A model generated the notes under the pieces. It was not told the origin of the DNA. It saw only the letters and a program-made list of their open reading frames with translations, and ran no database searches. DNA of 37,636 nt from Nitrospirota bacterium. Lineage in GTDB: Bacteria; JACPQY01. The translations under genes were made by a program, and so were the position numbers. This document shows, one piece after another, positions 7,405 to 14,306 of this stretch. Numbering within the stretch: position 1 is the first letter of the stretch; each line of letters opens with the position of its first letter. The DNA is taken from contig JACPQY010000017.1 in assembly GCA_016190245.1 (NCBI GenBank), positions 1 to 37,636 on the forward strand. Reading direction: 5' to 3'.

Positions 7405-8466
7405 ATGGGATGGCGTGCCCGATTGACCGTACCGGTACTTCTCGTCGCCTTACTTCCGCTGACCGCCTCGGCCCAGGAGTACGTTCCCGAGGAGGGATCT
7501 CACCAGGGTGCCAAGATGGAGATGTGGAACCTGCACGGTCACCTGTTCACTCCCGACGGCCGGGCGTTCGGACTCACGACCATGTTCTTCAACGGGAAGT
7601 ATCTTGTCGTGTCCGGAACGGCCATCGGCCTGGGGCTCACCGACGAACAGGACAAGAAGTCGGCGTTCGAATACGACTTCTTCCTGCCCCTGTTCGGAAA
7701 GGTGGTTCACACGCCCGGGCAACTGGACGAGCGGTACGGTCCCAACCACATCCGGCGCGTCGGCTCCGACGCGTACGAGCTTTCCATCCGGATGGATTCC
7801 CTGCGGGCGGACCTCGCCATCCGCACCACCCGTCCACCGCTGCCCTATGCCGGCACGGGTCTCGTCAGGTGGGAGACGCACGAGTCGAGGGGCTACTCCT
7901 TCCCCCGGGCGCAGGTCACGGGGGAAATTGCGTGGAAGGGGGCGTTGTATCCTGTGACCGGCCACGTAAACATGGACCACGCTTGGTCCAACGCGATGGA
8001 GGAGGACCACGACCTGTTCATGGTTCAACTGGACGATGGGACGGATGCGAACGTGCTGTTTCGGCACGATCGGGCGGGGAAGGGGCCCCTGCCGGGGAGT
8101 TTTGTCGCGCTCGCTTTCCCCGACGGGCGGCGGGTCTCGTACGATTCTTTCGACGTGTCCATCGAGGGCAAGTGGAAGAGTCCCAAGACGGGAAGGTTCT
8201 ATCCCAACCGTAAGCGCATACGTGTGCCGGACGAGTCGCTCGAATGGGGTCTGCTCCCGTCGTTTGACGATCAGGAGTTCGCGATGATGATGAACATGAC
8301 CACGTCGAATGCAGCCCGTCCTGGGCTGCTTCATTTCGTGGTCCCATACCTTCCCTGGCAAGGGATGGCCTTCTGGGCGGGGACGGGCACCGTGGCAGGG
8401 GCCGGAGCGGATGGCGCCGTGAAGGGCCGGTACTGCGGCGTTCTGCAAGGGTACGGGAAAAAGTAG
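7405..8466 (+). CDS. Exported AttH/CrtC-type lipocalin enzyme, copy B
   Basis: 353 aa with a signal peptide (cut near ASAQE, residue 23). Family features: MWNLHGHL (40-47) followed by DG, F61F62, DHAWS (191-195), DHD (201-203), LDDG, WKSPKTGRFYP, DDQE, AFWAGTGTV, and the closing KGRYCGVLQGY. These match the AttH/CrtC hydratase-like fold better than copy A does. A short insertion with MMMNMT follows DDQE. The gene starts 3 nt after the YHS stop, with AGGAGGAG inside the end of that gene. Repeated pairing of this enzyme with a YHS protein suggests a common pathway. Substrate unknown; hydrophobic or isoprenoid molecules are plausible from the family. Confidence 0.85.
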   Translation: MGWRARLTVPVLLVALLPLTASAQEYVPEEGSHQGAKMEMWNLHGHLFTPDGRAFGLTTMFFNGKYLVVSGTAIGLGLTDEQDKKSAFEYDFFLPLFGKVVHTPGQLDERYGPNHIRRVGSDAYELSIRMDSLRADLAIRTTRPPLPYAGTGLVRWETHESRGYSFPRAQVTGEIAWKGALYPVTGHVNMDHAWSNAMEEDHDLFMVQLDDGTDANVLFRHDRAGKGPLPGSFVALAFPDGRRVSYDSFDVSIEGKWKSPKTGRFYPNRKRIRVPDESLEWGLLPSFDDQEFAMMMNMTTSNAARPGLLHFVVPYLPWQGMAFWAGTGTVAGAGADGAVKGRYCGVLQGYGKK

Positions 8467-9147
8467 ATGGATCGTCTGTCTCACGGGCCCGGCCGCCCTT
8501 CACAGGAAGCGCCGCAGCTCTATCAGGTCCTCCCTCCGGCGAAGTATGATTTCCTCACACCGCTCTACGATCTCGGGTGCCGGTTGTTCGGCATTGGGCC
8601 GCGTTTCCGCGACTCGATCATCGGTCATCTGGACCTCCGCGGAGGCGAATCCATCTTGGACGCGGGTTGCGGCACAGGCGTCCTTGCCGTTCGGATCAAG
8701 GAGAGATGGCCGTCTGTGACCATGATGGGGCTCGACCCGACGCCGTCCGCCCTCGCGATCGCCCGCAAGCGGGCCGCGAAAAGGAACGTGGCCGTGGATT
8801 GGAAGGAAGGATTCGCCGAGGCGCTGCCGTTCACCGATGTGTCGTTCGACCGGGTGGTGACATCGCTCGCGTTCCATCACATTCCCGGCGACAAGAAGAT
8901 CGCGGCCCTTCGCGAGTGTCTTCGGGTCCTCAGGCCGGGTGGCCGCCTCCTGCTGGTGGATTTCTGCGAACGGGACACTCTTGGCGCGCGGATCTTCCTC
9001 GGGCTCGTGATCGGCCAGGAACACCTCGGAGACCAGGTTGGGAAGCTCGGTGCCTTTCTCGAGGAGGCTGGATTCGCCGGCGTGCGCCGCGTGCATCGTG
9101 CCCACCTCGGCATCGGCTTCTACATCGGCGAGAAGAAGCCGGCGTAG
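8467..9147 (+). CDS. SAM-dependent methyltransferase (UbiE-like class I)
   Basis: 226 aa. Motif I LDAGCGTG (64-71), acidic loop MGLDPTPSA, ALPFTDVSFDRVV, FHHIPGDKK, and motif III-like LRVLRPGGRLLLVDF are those of the UbiE/COQ5-like class I fold. The N-terminus PAKYDFLTPLYDLGC resembles quinone or phospholipid methyltransferases. It begins directly after the lipocalin stop with no gap, so it is cotranscribed. The substrate may be the same lipid- or isoprenoid-like compound handled by the lipocalin enzymes; this is inference. Confidence 0.85.
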   Translation: MDRLSHGPGRPSQEAPQLYQVLPPAKYDFLTPLYDLGCRLFGIGPRFRDSIIGHLDLRGGESILDAGCGTGVLAVRIKERWPSVTMMGLDPTPSALAIARKRAAKRNVAVDWKEGFAEALPFTDVSFDRVVTSLAFHHIPGDKKIAALRECLRVLRPGGRLLLVDFCERDTLGARIFLGLVIGQEHLGDQVGKLGAFLEEAGFAGVRRVHRAHLGIGFYIGEKKPA

Positions 9148-9190
9148 GGGCTCACGTCGGCGGTTGAAATGAGAACCGGGAGGTAGGGCG

Positions 9191-9892
9191 ATGGAACCGC
9201 AGGAGGCCCTCGAAGGGTATTCGAGATCCGCAGGACAGTACGACCAATTGATCGAGTTCTACTTCCGGCGACTGCTGAGGATCAACGACGTGACGTATCG
9301 GAGCGAGGCCGTGGACATGCTCGGCCTCAAGGAAGGGGACAGGGTGGCGGATATTGGCTGCGGGACGGGCCTCAATTTCGAGCACGTCTTGCGCAAGATC
9401 GGCGCGAGCGGTCGGCTGGTCGGTCTGGATTACACCCCGGCCATGCTCGAACGGGCGGAGGCGCGGGCGAGAAGTCAGGGATGGAGCAACGTCCGCCTGG
9501 TGAGGGGCGACGCGCAGAAGGCATCCGATCTCCTCCAAGGCCCCTTCGACGCGGTCCTCAGCACCTTCTGCATGAGTCTCGTTCCTTCCCCGAAAACGGT
9601 CTTCCGGGAGGTCGCGCGCGTTCTCAGGCCGCAGGGAAGGTTCGCCGTGTGTGACGCCCAACAGATCGTGCCGAAGGGACCCTTGGGACTGCTCGCACCC
9701 GTGGTGAGGCCCGCCGTGGCCTTCGTTCTTCGCAAGTACGGCCAGTCCAATCCGGAAGCCGATTATGGTCGGCCCCGACCCTGGAAGACCATGCTCACCG
9801 ATGTATTCGACGGCGTGAATTTCGAGGAACGATACTGGGGCATCCTCTTCATCGCGAGCGGAGTCAGGCGCGGCGATGAGAAGGCCTCATAG
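9191..9892 (+). CDS. SAM-dependent methyltransferase (class I), second copy type
   Basis: 233 aa. Motif I ADIGCGTG (53-60), GLDYTPAMLERAEARA, a GDAQ loop, FDAVLSTFCMSLVPSP, and VARVLRPQGRFAVCD. It differs clearly from the upstream methyltransferase, so it is not a recent duplicate. The C-terminal half has a hydrophobic segment (LGLLAPVVRPAVAFVL), which may contact membrane or a hydrophobic substrate. The ribosome site is GGGAGG at 9179-9184. It is the last gene of the cluster before convergent toxin-antitoxin genes. Confidence 0.85.
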   Translation: MEPQEALEGYSRSAGQYDQLIEFYFRRLLRINDVTYRSEAVDMLGLKEGDRVADIGCGTGLNFEHVLRKIGASGRLVGLDYTPAMLERAEARARSQGWSNVRLVRGDAQKASDLLQGPFDAVLSTFCMSLVPSPKTVFREVARVLRPQGRFAVCDAQQIVPKGPLGLLAPVVRPAVAFVLRKYGQSNPEADYGRPRPWKTMLTDVFDGVNFEERYWGILFIASGVRRGDEKAS

Positions 9893-9956
9893 GGTTCATT
9901 TCCGGGGGGTGGTCTCCGCTCCTGCCGGAGGAGTCCCGGGGGTTGTCGCGCAGGGT

Positions 9957-10355
9957 TCAAGCGAGGGCCACGACGCCGGAGCGCCGGATCCGTTCGTCGG
10001 CGGTCAGCAACCGCAGGCCGTGACATCGGGCGGTGGCGGCAATGATCTGGTCCGCCGGGTCCGTGGGGAACGTGGGCCCCAGGCGGGTGCTCTCCATGGC
10101 GATGCGGGCGGTGAGAGGGAGGATCTGCACGGCGGGATCGTTCTCGACCTCCTCCAGGAACGCATCCGCTGAACCGGTGAAGATCAGGCGGCCGCGGGAG
10201 GCCAGCATGGCGACCTCCCACAGCGAGAAGGCGCTGATCCCGATCGGCTCACCGCGTTTTGCCGAGCCGTCGATCGCGTTGGCAAAGGCGGGCGGCAGTG
10301 CCGAATCGTCTATCCACCACCACACCAGGACGTGCGTGTCGAGGAGGAGCTTCAA
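9957..10355 (-). CDS. PIN-domain toxin (VapC-like), module 1
   Basis: 132 aa. PIN-fold ribonuclease with the N-terminal acidic strand LLLDTHVLVWW, central SLWEVAML, and PADQIIAATA near the C-terminus, the usual Mg-binding acidic residues. The start is TTG at 10355, overlapping the antitoxin stop as TTGA, exactly where family members begin (MKLLLDTH). It is expected to cleave RNA when not bound by its antitoxin. It is convergent with the methyltransferase gene to the left. Confidence 0.9.
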   Translation of the reverse strand: MKLLLDTHVLVWWWIDDSALPPAFANAIDGSAKRGEPIGISAFSLWEVAMLASRGRLIFTGSADAFLEEVENDPAVQILPLTARIAMESTRLGPTFPTDPADQIIAATARCHGLRLLTADERIRRSGVVALA

Positions 10356-10627
10356 GCCTTGGTCGCTTCGAACAGATCGGCCCAGTCGCCGTGCACGATG
10401 TCACCCGTCACCTGGACGAGCCCCTTCCATCGGCCTCGGGGCGAGCGTGAAGCCTCCTGGATGGGCACGAGCCGGGCCACCGGCCGGCCGTGCTTCGTGA
10501 TGACATACCGCCGGCCCTCTGAGCGGGCAGTTTCGACCAGTTCAAGGCAGCGAGCCTTGAAGTCGCTCACACTCAAGAGATCCCTGCGGCGGTGGACATC
10601 CGGTCGAGGCGACGCCTTGAGGACCAT
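10352..10627 (-). CDS. Phd/YefM-family antitoxin, module 1
   Basis: 91 aa. It has the Phd/YefM N-terminal DNA-binding fold (SVSDFKARCLELVE, YVITKHGRPVARLVP) and a flexible toxin-binding tail (GDWADLFEA). It overlaps the toxin start by 4 nt. A promoter with a palindromic operator lies directly upstream, and its -10 ends 6 nt from the ATG, so the message is probably leaderless. Confidence 0.9.
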   Translation of the reverse strand: MVLKASPRPDVHRRRDLLSVSDFKARCLELVETARSEGRRYVITKHGRPVARLVPIQEASRSPRGRWKGLVQVTGDIVHGDWADLFEATKA

Positions 10628-10633
10628 GAGGAC

Positions 10634-10669
10634 AAGATATCACGACCCTCATGACCAGTCAAATGGTCA
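10634..10669 (-). promoter_or_regulatory. Promoter and operator of Phd/PIN module 1
   Basis: Reading the minus strand: TTGACT (10662-10657), a 17-nt spacer, and TATCTT (10639-10634). An inverted repeat TGACCA-N6-TGGTCA (10652-10669) covers the -35. The distance from -10 to ATG is six bases, with no ribosome site between. The TGACC/GGTCA motif recurs before module 2. Confidence 0.6.
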
Positions 10670-10804
10670 CAACATCCCGATCCGGTCGAGATGAGAGTGA
10701 ATCGTTTGGGTGGCCTTGGGCGGAAGACGGTTGTGCGGGCTGGGCCGGGGTCACATCGGTAACGCCAGAGCCGTGGGCCTCACTCACTAGGCAAGGAGAA
10801 CAGA

Positions 10805-10903
10805 ATGCCTGAATCAGTCGTGTTGGACCCGCATGAGGGGGGCATGCCCCAGGTTGTCACGCATGAGTTCGGGGCGTACGCTCTGGAGAGGAAGGGTTCG
10901 TGA
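10805..10903 (+). CDS. Possible 32-aa small protein upstream of merT
   Basis: ATG at 10805 lies 6 nt after AAGGAG and encodes a 32-residue acidic/neutral peptide beginning MPESVVLDPHEGGMPQ. Its TGA overlaps the merT GTG as GTGA. No family recognised. The ribosome site and exact overlap favour a real gene, but the length makes this uncertain; it could also be a decayed regulator or a coupling leader. Confidence 0.4.
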   Translation: MPESVVLDPHEGGMPQVVTHEFGAYALERKGS

Positions 10904-11268
10904 GCACTGTCGCGAAAAACAGCCGAACTCTCAAGGCCGGCCTCGCGGCCTCGGTCGCCGCCGCGTTCGCCGCTTCAATGTGTTGCCTCGGCCCGGCGCT
11001 CTTCATCGCTGCGGGGGGGCTCATCACGGCATCGGTCGGGAGCGTATTCGAGACGCTTGCGGCGTGGCGGCCGGTCTTCATCGCCGCTTCGCTGGGCTTC
11101 CTTGGGCTCGGCTACTGGTACGTCTATCGGGGCCGGAAGTCCGCCGAGGCGTGCGAAACGGGCACGTGCACGCCCAAGAATCCGGTAAACAAGTTCATGA
11201 TGGGGACGGTGGCCGTGATCGTTGCCGTGCTGGTCACATCTCCCTACTGGCTGGCCGGGCTGGCGTGA
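10900..11268 (+). CDS. merT: Mercuric ion transport protein MerT
   Basis: 122 aa, close to the usual MerT length of about 116. Three membrane helices; the first has the vicinal cysteine pair MCCLGP (C28, C29). The cytoplasmic loop has the second pair (ACETGTCTPK), and the middle helix follows WRPVFIAASLGFLGLGYWYVYR. MerT passes Hg(II) from periplasmic MerP to the cytoplasm. GTG at 10900 has GAGAGGAAGG upstream. It pairs with the MerP-like gene 23 nt downstream. No merA reductase or merR lies next to it. Confidence 0.85.
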   Translation: MSTVAKNSRTLKAGLAASVAAAFAASMCCLGPALFIAAGGLITASVGSVFETLAAWRPVFIAASLGFLGLGYWYVYRGRKSAEACETGTCTPKNPVNKFMMGTVAVIVAVLVTSPYWLAGLA

Positions 11269-11291
11269 GGGATCCTGGAAAGGAGAGTGTT

Positions 11292-11591
11292 ATGAGAGGC
11301 GTTTTGCTTGCGTTGTTTCTGGTGGCGGGTTTGAGCCTGCCCGCGGTGTACCCGGCCTTTGCCGGCGAGGAGAAGTCCTGCACTCTGAAGGTGGAGGGCA
11401 TGACGTGTGATGCGTGCGAGAAGCACGTGAAGAAGGCCCTGGACAAGGTCGAGGGGGTCAAGGACGCGAAGGTCGAGGTGAAGGCGAAGAAAGCCATCGT
11501 CACATACGACGTGGAGAAGACCAATCCCGACGCCATCGCCAAGGCCATCACCGACGCCGGCTACGAGGCCAAGGTGGAAGAGAAGTCCTGA
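11292..11591 (+). CDS. merP: Periplasmic MerP-like heavy-metal-binding protein
   Basis: 99 aa. A signal peptide (cut near AFAGE, residue 24) precedes one HMA domain, with VEGMTCDAC (C39, C42), EKHVKKALDKVEGV and DAIAKAITDAGYEA. Position after merT and export argue for MerP; the motif GMTCDAC is also seen in copper chaperones, so copper is possible. GGAAAGGAG (about 11277-11285) precedes the ATG. An extra Cys (C30) lies just before the domain. Confidence 0.85.
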   Translation: MRGVLLALFLVAGLSLPAVYPAFAGEEKSCTLKVEGMTCDACEKHVKKALDKVEGVKDAKVEVKAKKAIVTYDVEKTNPDAIAKAITDAGYEAKVEEKS

Positions 11592-11634
11592 GACGCTCGC
11601 TCCGATTACTGTCGGCGTCAGATAGATCACCGGC

Positions 11635-11671
11635 TTGAAATCATCTGACCGGTCAGATAGACTGGTCAGAT
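11635..11671 (+). promoter_or_regulatory. Promoter and operator of Phd/PIN module 2
   Basis: TTGAAA (11635-11640), a 17-nt spacer, and TAGACT (11658-11663). The spacer holds the perfect 16-bp palindrome ATCTGACCGGTCAGAT (11643-11658), and a further half-site TGGTCA follows at 11663-11668. The -10 ends 6 nt before the ATG at 11670 with no ribosome site, so the transcript should be leaderless. Confidence 0.65.
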
Positions 11672-11912
11672 GAGAACGATCACGGCGACCGAGTTCAAGG
11701 CCAAGTGCCTGGCCCTCTTGGATGAGGTCCAGAAGACGGGTGAGCCGATCACGGTCAGCAAGCGGGGCAAGCCGGTCGCTCAAGTCGTGCCCCACATTCA
11801 GTACGAAGGGAAGTACCCCCAAGACTCGTTGAAGGGAACCGTGGAGGTGCTCGGCGATATTATCGAGCCGGCCATTCCTCTCGAAGACTGGAACATGTTG
11901 AGGGACGACTGA
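11670..11912 (+). CDS. Phd/YefM-family antitoxin, module 2
   Basis: 80 aa. TATEFKAKCLALLDEVQ and ITVSKRGKPVAQVVP are the Phd/YefM DNA-binding fold; the tail LEDWNMLRDD would bind the toxin. It resembles the module 1 antitoxin in both halves. Its stop overlaps the toxin's first codon as CTGA. It is probably autorepressed through the palindrome upstream. Confidence 0.9.
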   Translation: MRTITATEFKAKCLALLDEVQKTGEPITVSKRGKPVAQVVPHIQYEGKYPQDSLKGTVEVLGDIIEPAIPLEDWNMLRDD

Positions 11913-12301
11913 AACTTCTCCTCGACACGCACGTTCTGATCTGGATGGTCGAGGAGAAGACGCGGATCCCCATGAGGGCGCGAACGGCCATCGAAACAGC
12001 GGAAGGTCCCCTGCTTGTGGCTGACATGAGCCTTCTGGAAATCGCCACCGCTGTCGGTCGCGGGCGCATGCGATTTCGCGTTCCCTTGAGAGACTGGTTG
12101 GAACGGGCGACGTCCCCTCCCTTGGTTCGGCTGTGCCGGATCACTCCCGCGGTGGCTGCGGAACTCGTCCATCTCCCATCGGATTTTCCCAAGGACCCCG
12201 CTGATCGCATCATCGTCGCCACGGCCCGTGTCCTGGGAGCGACCCTCGCCACGATGGACACCACGATCATCCGCTCCCGCGCGGTTCCCACGCTGAGCTG
12301 A
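11909..12301 (+). CDS. PIN-domain toxin (VapC-like), module 2, probable CTG start
   Basis: 130 aa from CTG at 11909. This codon was chosen because the family N-terminus (KLLLDTHVLIW) begins right there and overlaps the antitoxin stop as CTGA, the same geometry as TTGA in module 1. The first ATG, at 11945, would remove the acidic active-site strand. Other PIN motifs: MSLLEIATA and PADRIIVATARVLGATLATMD. A weak start could keep toxin below antitoxin; this is inference. Confidence 0.8.
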   Translation: MKLLLDTHVLIWMVEEKTRIPMRARTAIETAEGPLLVADMSLLEIATAVGRGRMRFRVPLRDWLERATSPPLVRLCRITPAVAAELVHLPSDFPKDPADRIIVATARVLGATLATMDTTIIRSRAVPTLS

Positions 12302-12321
12302 CGCGCCTTGCGCGGCACCGG

Positions 12322-13251
12322 TTGCCGGTGGGCGGGATCGGCTTCGTCCCCGGCGAGGCCACGGTGGGGAGCCTGCCGGCGTGCGAGCCGGGGAAGACCA
12401 ACCCTGTCACGGACACGGTGGAGACGGAGCAGACCTACGCGACGTTCGTGCTCTGCGCGAACGAACCCGCGCGATTCCAGTGCTCGGTGGACGGAGGCCC
12501 GTCCGAGCCGTGCGTTTCCCCGCTCCTGCTGAGGAACCTTGAGTTCGGTCGCCGATCGCTCGTTGTGATCGCGTCGGATGGCAATGGGAACACCCAGGAG
12601 GGCTTCGTTTCGTTCCGGTGGCTCATCGCGCCCAGGGAGATACCCGCGCCGACCGGTCTCACCGCCCAGGCGGGCGACGGTGGTGCTGTCCTCTCCTGGC
12701 AGGCGGTCGCCGGAGCGACGGGGTACAAAGTTTACTACGGCCCATCCGCCGATTCCCTCGGACAGTCTGTGCGCGCGACGGAGACGAGCACTTCGATCGG
12801 CGGCCTCGCCAACGGCACGACGTACTATTTTGCCGTGACGGCCCTCGCGGGGGAGAAGGAGAGTCCTCGGAGTGCGGCGGTTTCGGCCACGCCTATCGCG
12901 GGCGCGGTGAAAATCCTTTCAGCGCCGACGGGGTTGGTGGCGACGGCCGGCGACGGAAAGGTCACGCTCGCGTGGGGCGCCGTGGAGGGAGCGGCCTCGT
13001 ACAAGGTCTACTACGGCACGGCGCAGAACAGTCTGGACACGGCCGTGGGAGTGACGGGGCTGACGGCCGAGATCGCCGGCCTCGCGAACGGGACGGCGTA
13101 CTACTTCGCCGTGGCTTCGGTGGATGCCTCGGGCGGCGAGAGCGGGAAGTCCGAGGTCGTGAAATCCACGCCGTCCGCCGCCGCGATCATCGTGGGCAGC
13201 CAGACGTGCGTGCTGGACACCTCGATCCTTGATGCCTGCACGCTGGGGTAG
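12322..13251 (+). CDS. Fibronectin type III protein, probably 5'-truncated
   Basis: About 309 aa. First comes a segment of the kind found in bacterial surface proteins (ARFQCSVDGG, SDGNGN), then two fibronectin-III domains about 90 residues apart (PAPTGLTAQAGDG to SATP, and SAPTGLVATAGDGK to KSTP). Both carry YKVYYG and LANGT-YYFAV. There is no signal peptide, no ribosome site and no clear start; the frame stays open leftwards into the toxin gene. It is probably the 3' part of a longer extracellular protein cut by arrival of the toxin-antitoxin module. TTG at 12322 is only a nominal start. Confidence 0.6.
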   Translation: MPVGGIGFVPGEATVGSLPACEPGKTNPVTDTVETEQTYATFVLCANEPARFQCSVDGGPSEPCVSPLLLRNLEFGRRSLVVIASDGNGNTQEGFVSFRWLIAPREIPAPTGLTAQAGDGGAVLSWQAVAGATGYKVYYGPSADSLGQSVRATETSTSIGGLANGTTYYFAVTALAGEKESPRSAAVSATPIAGAVKILSAPTGLVATAGDGKVTLAWGAVEGAASYKVYYGTAQNSLDTAVGVTGLTAEIAGLANGTAYYFAVASVDASGGESGKSEVVKSTPSAAAIIVGSQTCVLDTSILDACTLG

Positions 13252-13263
13252 GGGATGGGGTAG

Positions 13264-13332
13264 TGCGAAGTGCGGCGGTGCGAAGTTCGAGGTGCGAGGG
13301 ATGAAGTGCGAAGTCTGAAATGCGAGGCGCAA
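13264..13332. repeat. Imprecise GTGCGAAG-type repeat
   Basis: At least five imperfect copies of a GTGCGAAGT/TGCGAGG-like word occur in about 70 bp between the FN3 gene stop and the hairpin block. No coding potential. A similar low-complexity AGTGCTG repeat precedes lpdA. Confidence 0.5.
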
Positions 13333-13340
13333 TCGTTCGT

Positions 13341-13416
13341 AGGGGAGTATCTCTAGATGCTCCCTCTTCATGGGCGCACCCGTCCGCCGTGGTGGAAGGA
13401 CCGCCCCCTACGGGGC
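13341..13416. repeat. Hairpin block 1 (degenerate)
   Basis: A GTAGGGGAGTAT...ATGCTCCC hairpin is followed by GGGCG...CGCCC around CCGTCCGCCGTGGTGG, then CCTACGGGGC. It is a decayed version of the ordered hairpins at 14307 and 16084 and lies just beyond the 3' end of a DUF1640-like gene. Confidence 0.55.
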
Positions 13417-13443
13417 TTGTGTCACGGGCTTTCGGGGCAGCGG

Positions 13444-13734
13444 TTACGGCTTGAAGAAGGCGAAGAGGATGGCGGTGATCGTGCCGACGATAGAGGCGAA
13501 CTGTCCGATCCAGAAAACGAACATCCATTTGATCAGATCGGCACGGACGGCCTGGAGTTCCGCGCGAAGCTGCCCGATCTCCCTGGCCAGGTCTTCGCGC
13601 GTGGCCAGATGCTGCAACCGCTCGGTGAGTCGGCGTTCGAAGGCCTCGTCCAGCCGGTCCGCCGCGGACTTGGCTTTGGCGTCGTCCATGCCGGCGGAGC
13701 GAAGAGCCTCGTAAAGTTCAAGCGCGATAGCCAT
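13444..13734 (-). CDS. DUF1640-like coiled-coil membrane protein, copy 1
   Basis: 96 aa. The N-terminal helix MAIALELYEALRSAG is followed by an Ala/Lys-rich coiled coil, HLATREDLAREI, a heptad-like region (LRAELQAVRADL) and a C-terminal membrane helix (LIKWMFVFWIGQ, ILFAFFKP). The length and layout fit the short bacterial DUF1640/CCDC90-like proteins, whose function is unknown. The -10 box TACAAT (13750-13745) ends 10 nt before the ATG. A second copy lies at 16275. Both copies adjoin hairpin blocks on their 3' side. Confidence 0.75.
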   Translation of the reverse strand: MAIALELYEALRSAGMDDAKAKSAADRLDEAFERRLTERLQHLATREDLAREIGQLRAELQAVRADLIKWMFVFWIGQFASIVGTITAILFAFFKP

Positions 13735-13789
13735 CGCCAGATGAATTGTACGAAAAGGGAGTTCGGAATGGAAGAGGAAGGAGATTGAG

Positions 13790-14281
13790 ATGGGAAAACA
13801 TGTGCTTGCGAAGGGTTTCCTGGCCGGCTCCGGCTTTGCGCTCGGTCTCATCGCCGTGGTGGCCGCCGCCGTGACCGTCGGGACGGTGAAGACGTGGACG
13901 AGCGGCGAGACGCTCACGGCGAGCGACCTCAACACGACGATCTCGAGCCTCAAGACCGCGATCAAGGGCATCCCGAACTGGACGGAGAGCGGGAGTGATG
14001 CGGTGTACACGGATGGGAAGGTGGGGATTGGGACGACGAGCCCGACCGCCCTTCTCACAGTGTCGGGTGGAACCATTCAGTTGCCCATCTCAGCAAGTGC
14101 CCCCTACCCGTGTGTGGCCGGAAGGGTTGGAGAGATCTACTTTGACACCGACGTGGCTTCGTTGAGCCCAGGAACGCAAGGGGTGTGCGTGTGCCGATGG
14201 GATTATTATGATGGTCAGTACCAATGGACCCCCAGCTATTTGAGTGGGGGGGGGGGGGCTGAGCGGATGCTAGCTGAGTGA
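13790..14281 (+). CDS. Tail-fibre/S74-type protein, N-terminal part, ends in G tract
   Basis: 163 aa. An N-terminal hydrophobic segment (about 8-30) is followed by TASDLNTTISSLKT and the repeat motif KVGIGTTSPTALLTVSGG, typical of trimeric tail-fibre-like or surface proteins that end in an S74 chaperone domain. No S74 domain follows: the frame runs through a 13-G tract (14246-14258) and stops at 14281. A C-terminal coiled-coil tail typical of S74 proteins occurs downstream at about 14476-14541, separated by a hairpin block. The gene is probably broken. A weak ribosome site GAAGGAG precedes the ATG. Confidence 0.6.
   Translation: MGKHVLAKGFLAGSGFALGLIAVVAAAVTVGTVKTWTSGETLTASDLNTTISSLKTAIKGIPNWTESGSDAVYTDGKVGIGTTSPTALLTVSGGTIQLPISASAPYPCVAGRVGEIYFDTDVASLSPGTQGVCVCRWDYYDGQYQWTPSYLSGGGGAERMLAE
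14246..14258 (+). repeat. G13 homopolymer in coding sequence
   Basis: Thirteen G residues encode four Gly codons at the end of the tail-fibre-like gene. Such tracts slip easily, so the reading frame at the end of the gene may vary between cells or may be an assembly artefact. Confidence 0.85.
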
Positions 14282-14306
14282 AGCGGCAAGGCGGGCCGAA
14301 AGGCCT

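Noticed and set aside
8467-9892. Methyltransferases as arsenite methyltransferase (ArsM)
   Set aside because: The conserved Cys triad expected in ArsM is not present in either protein.
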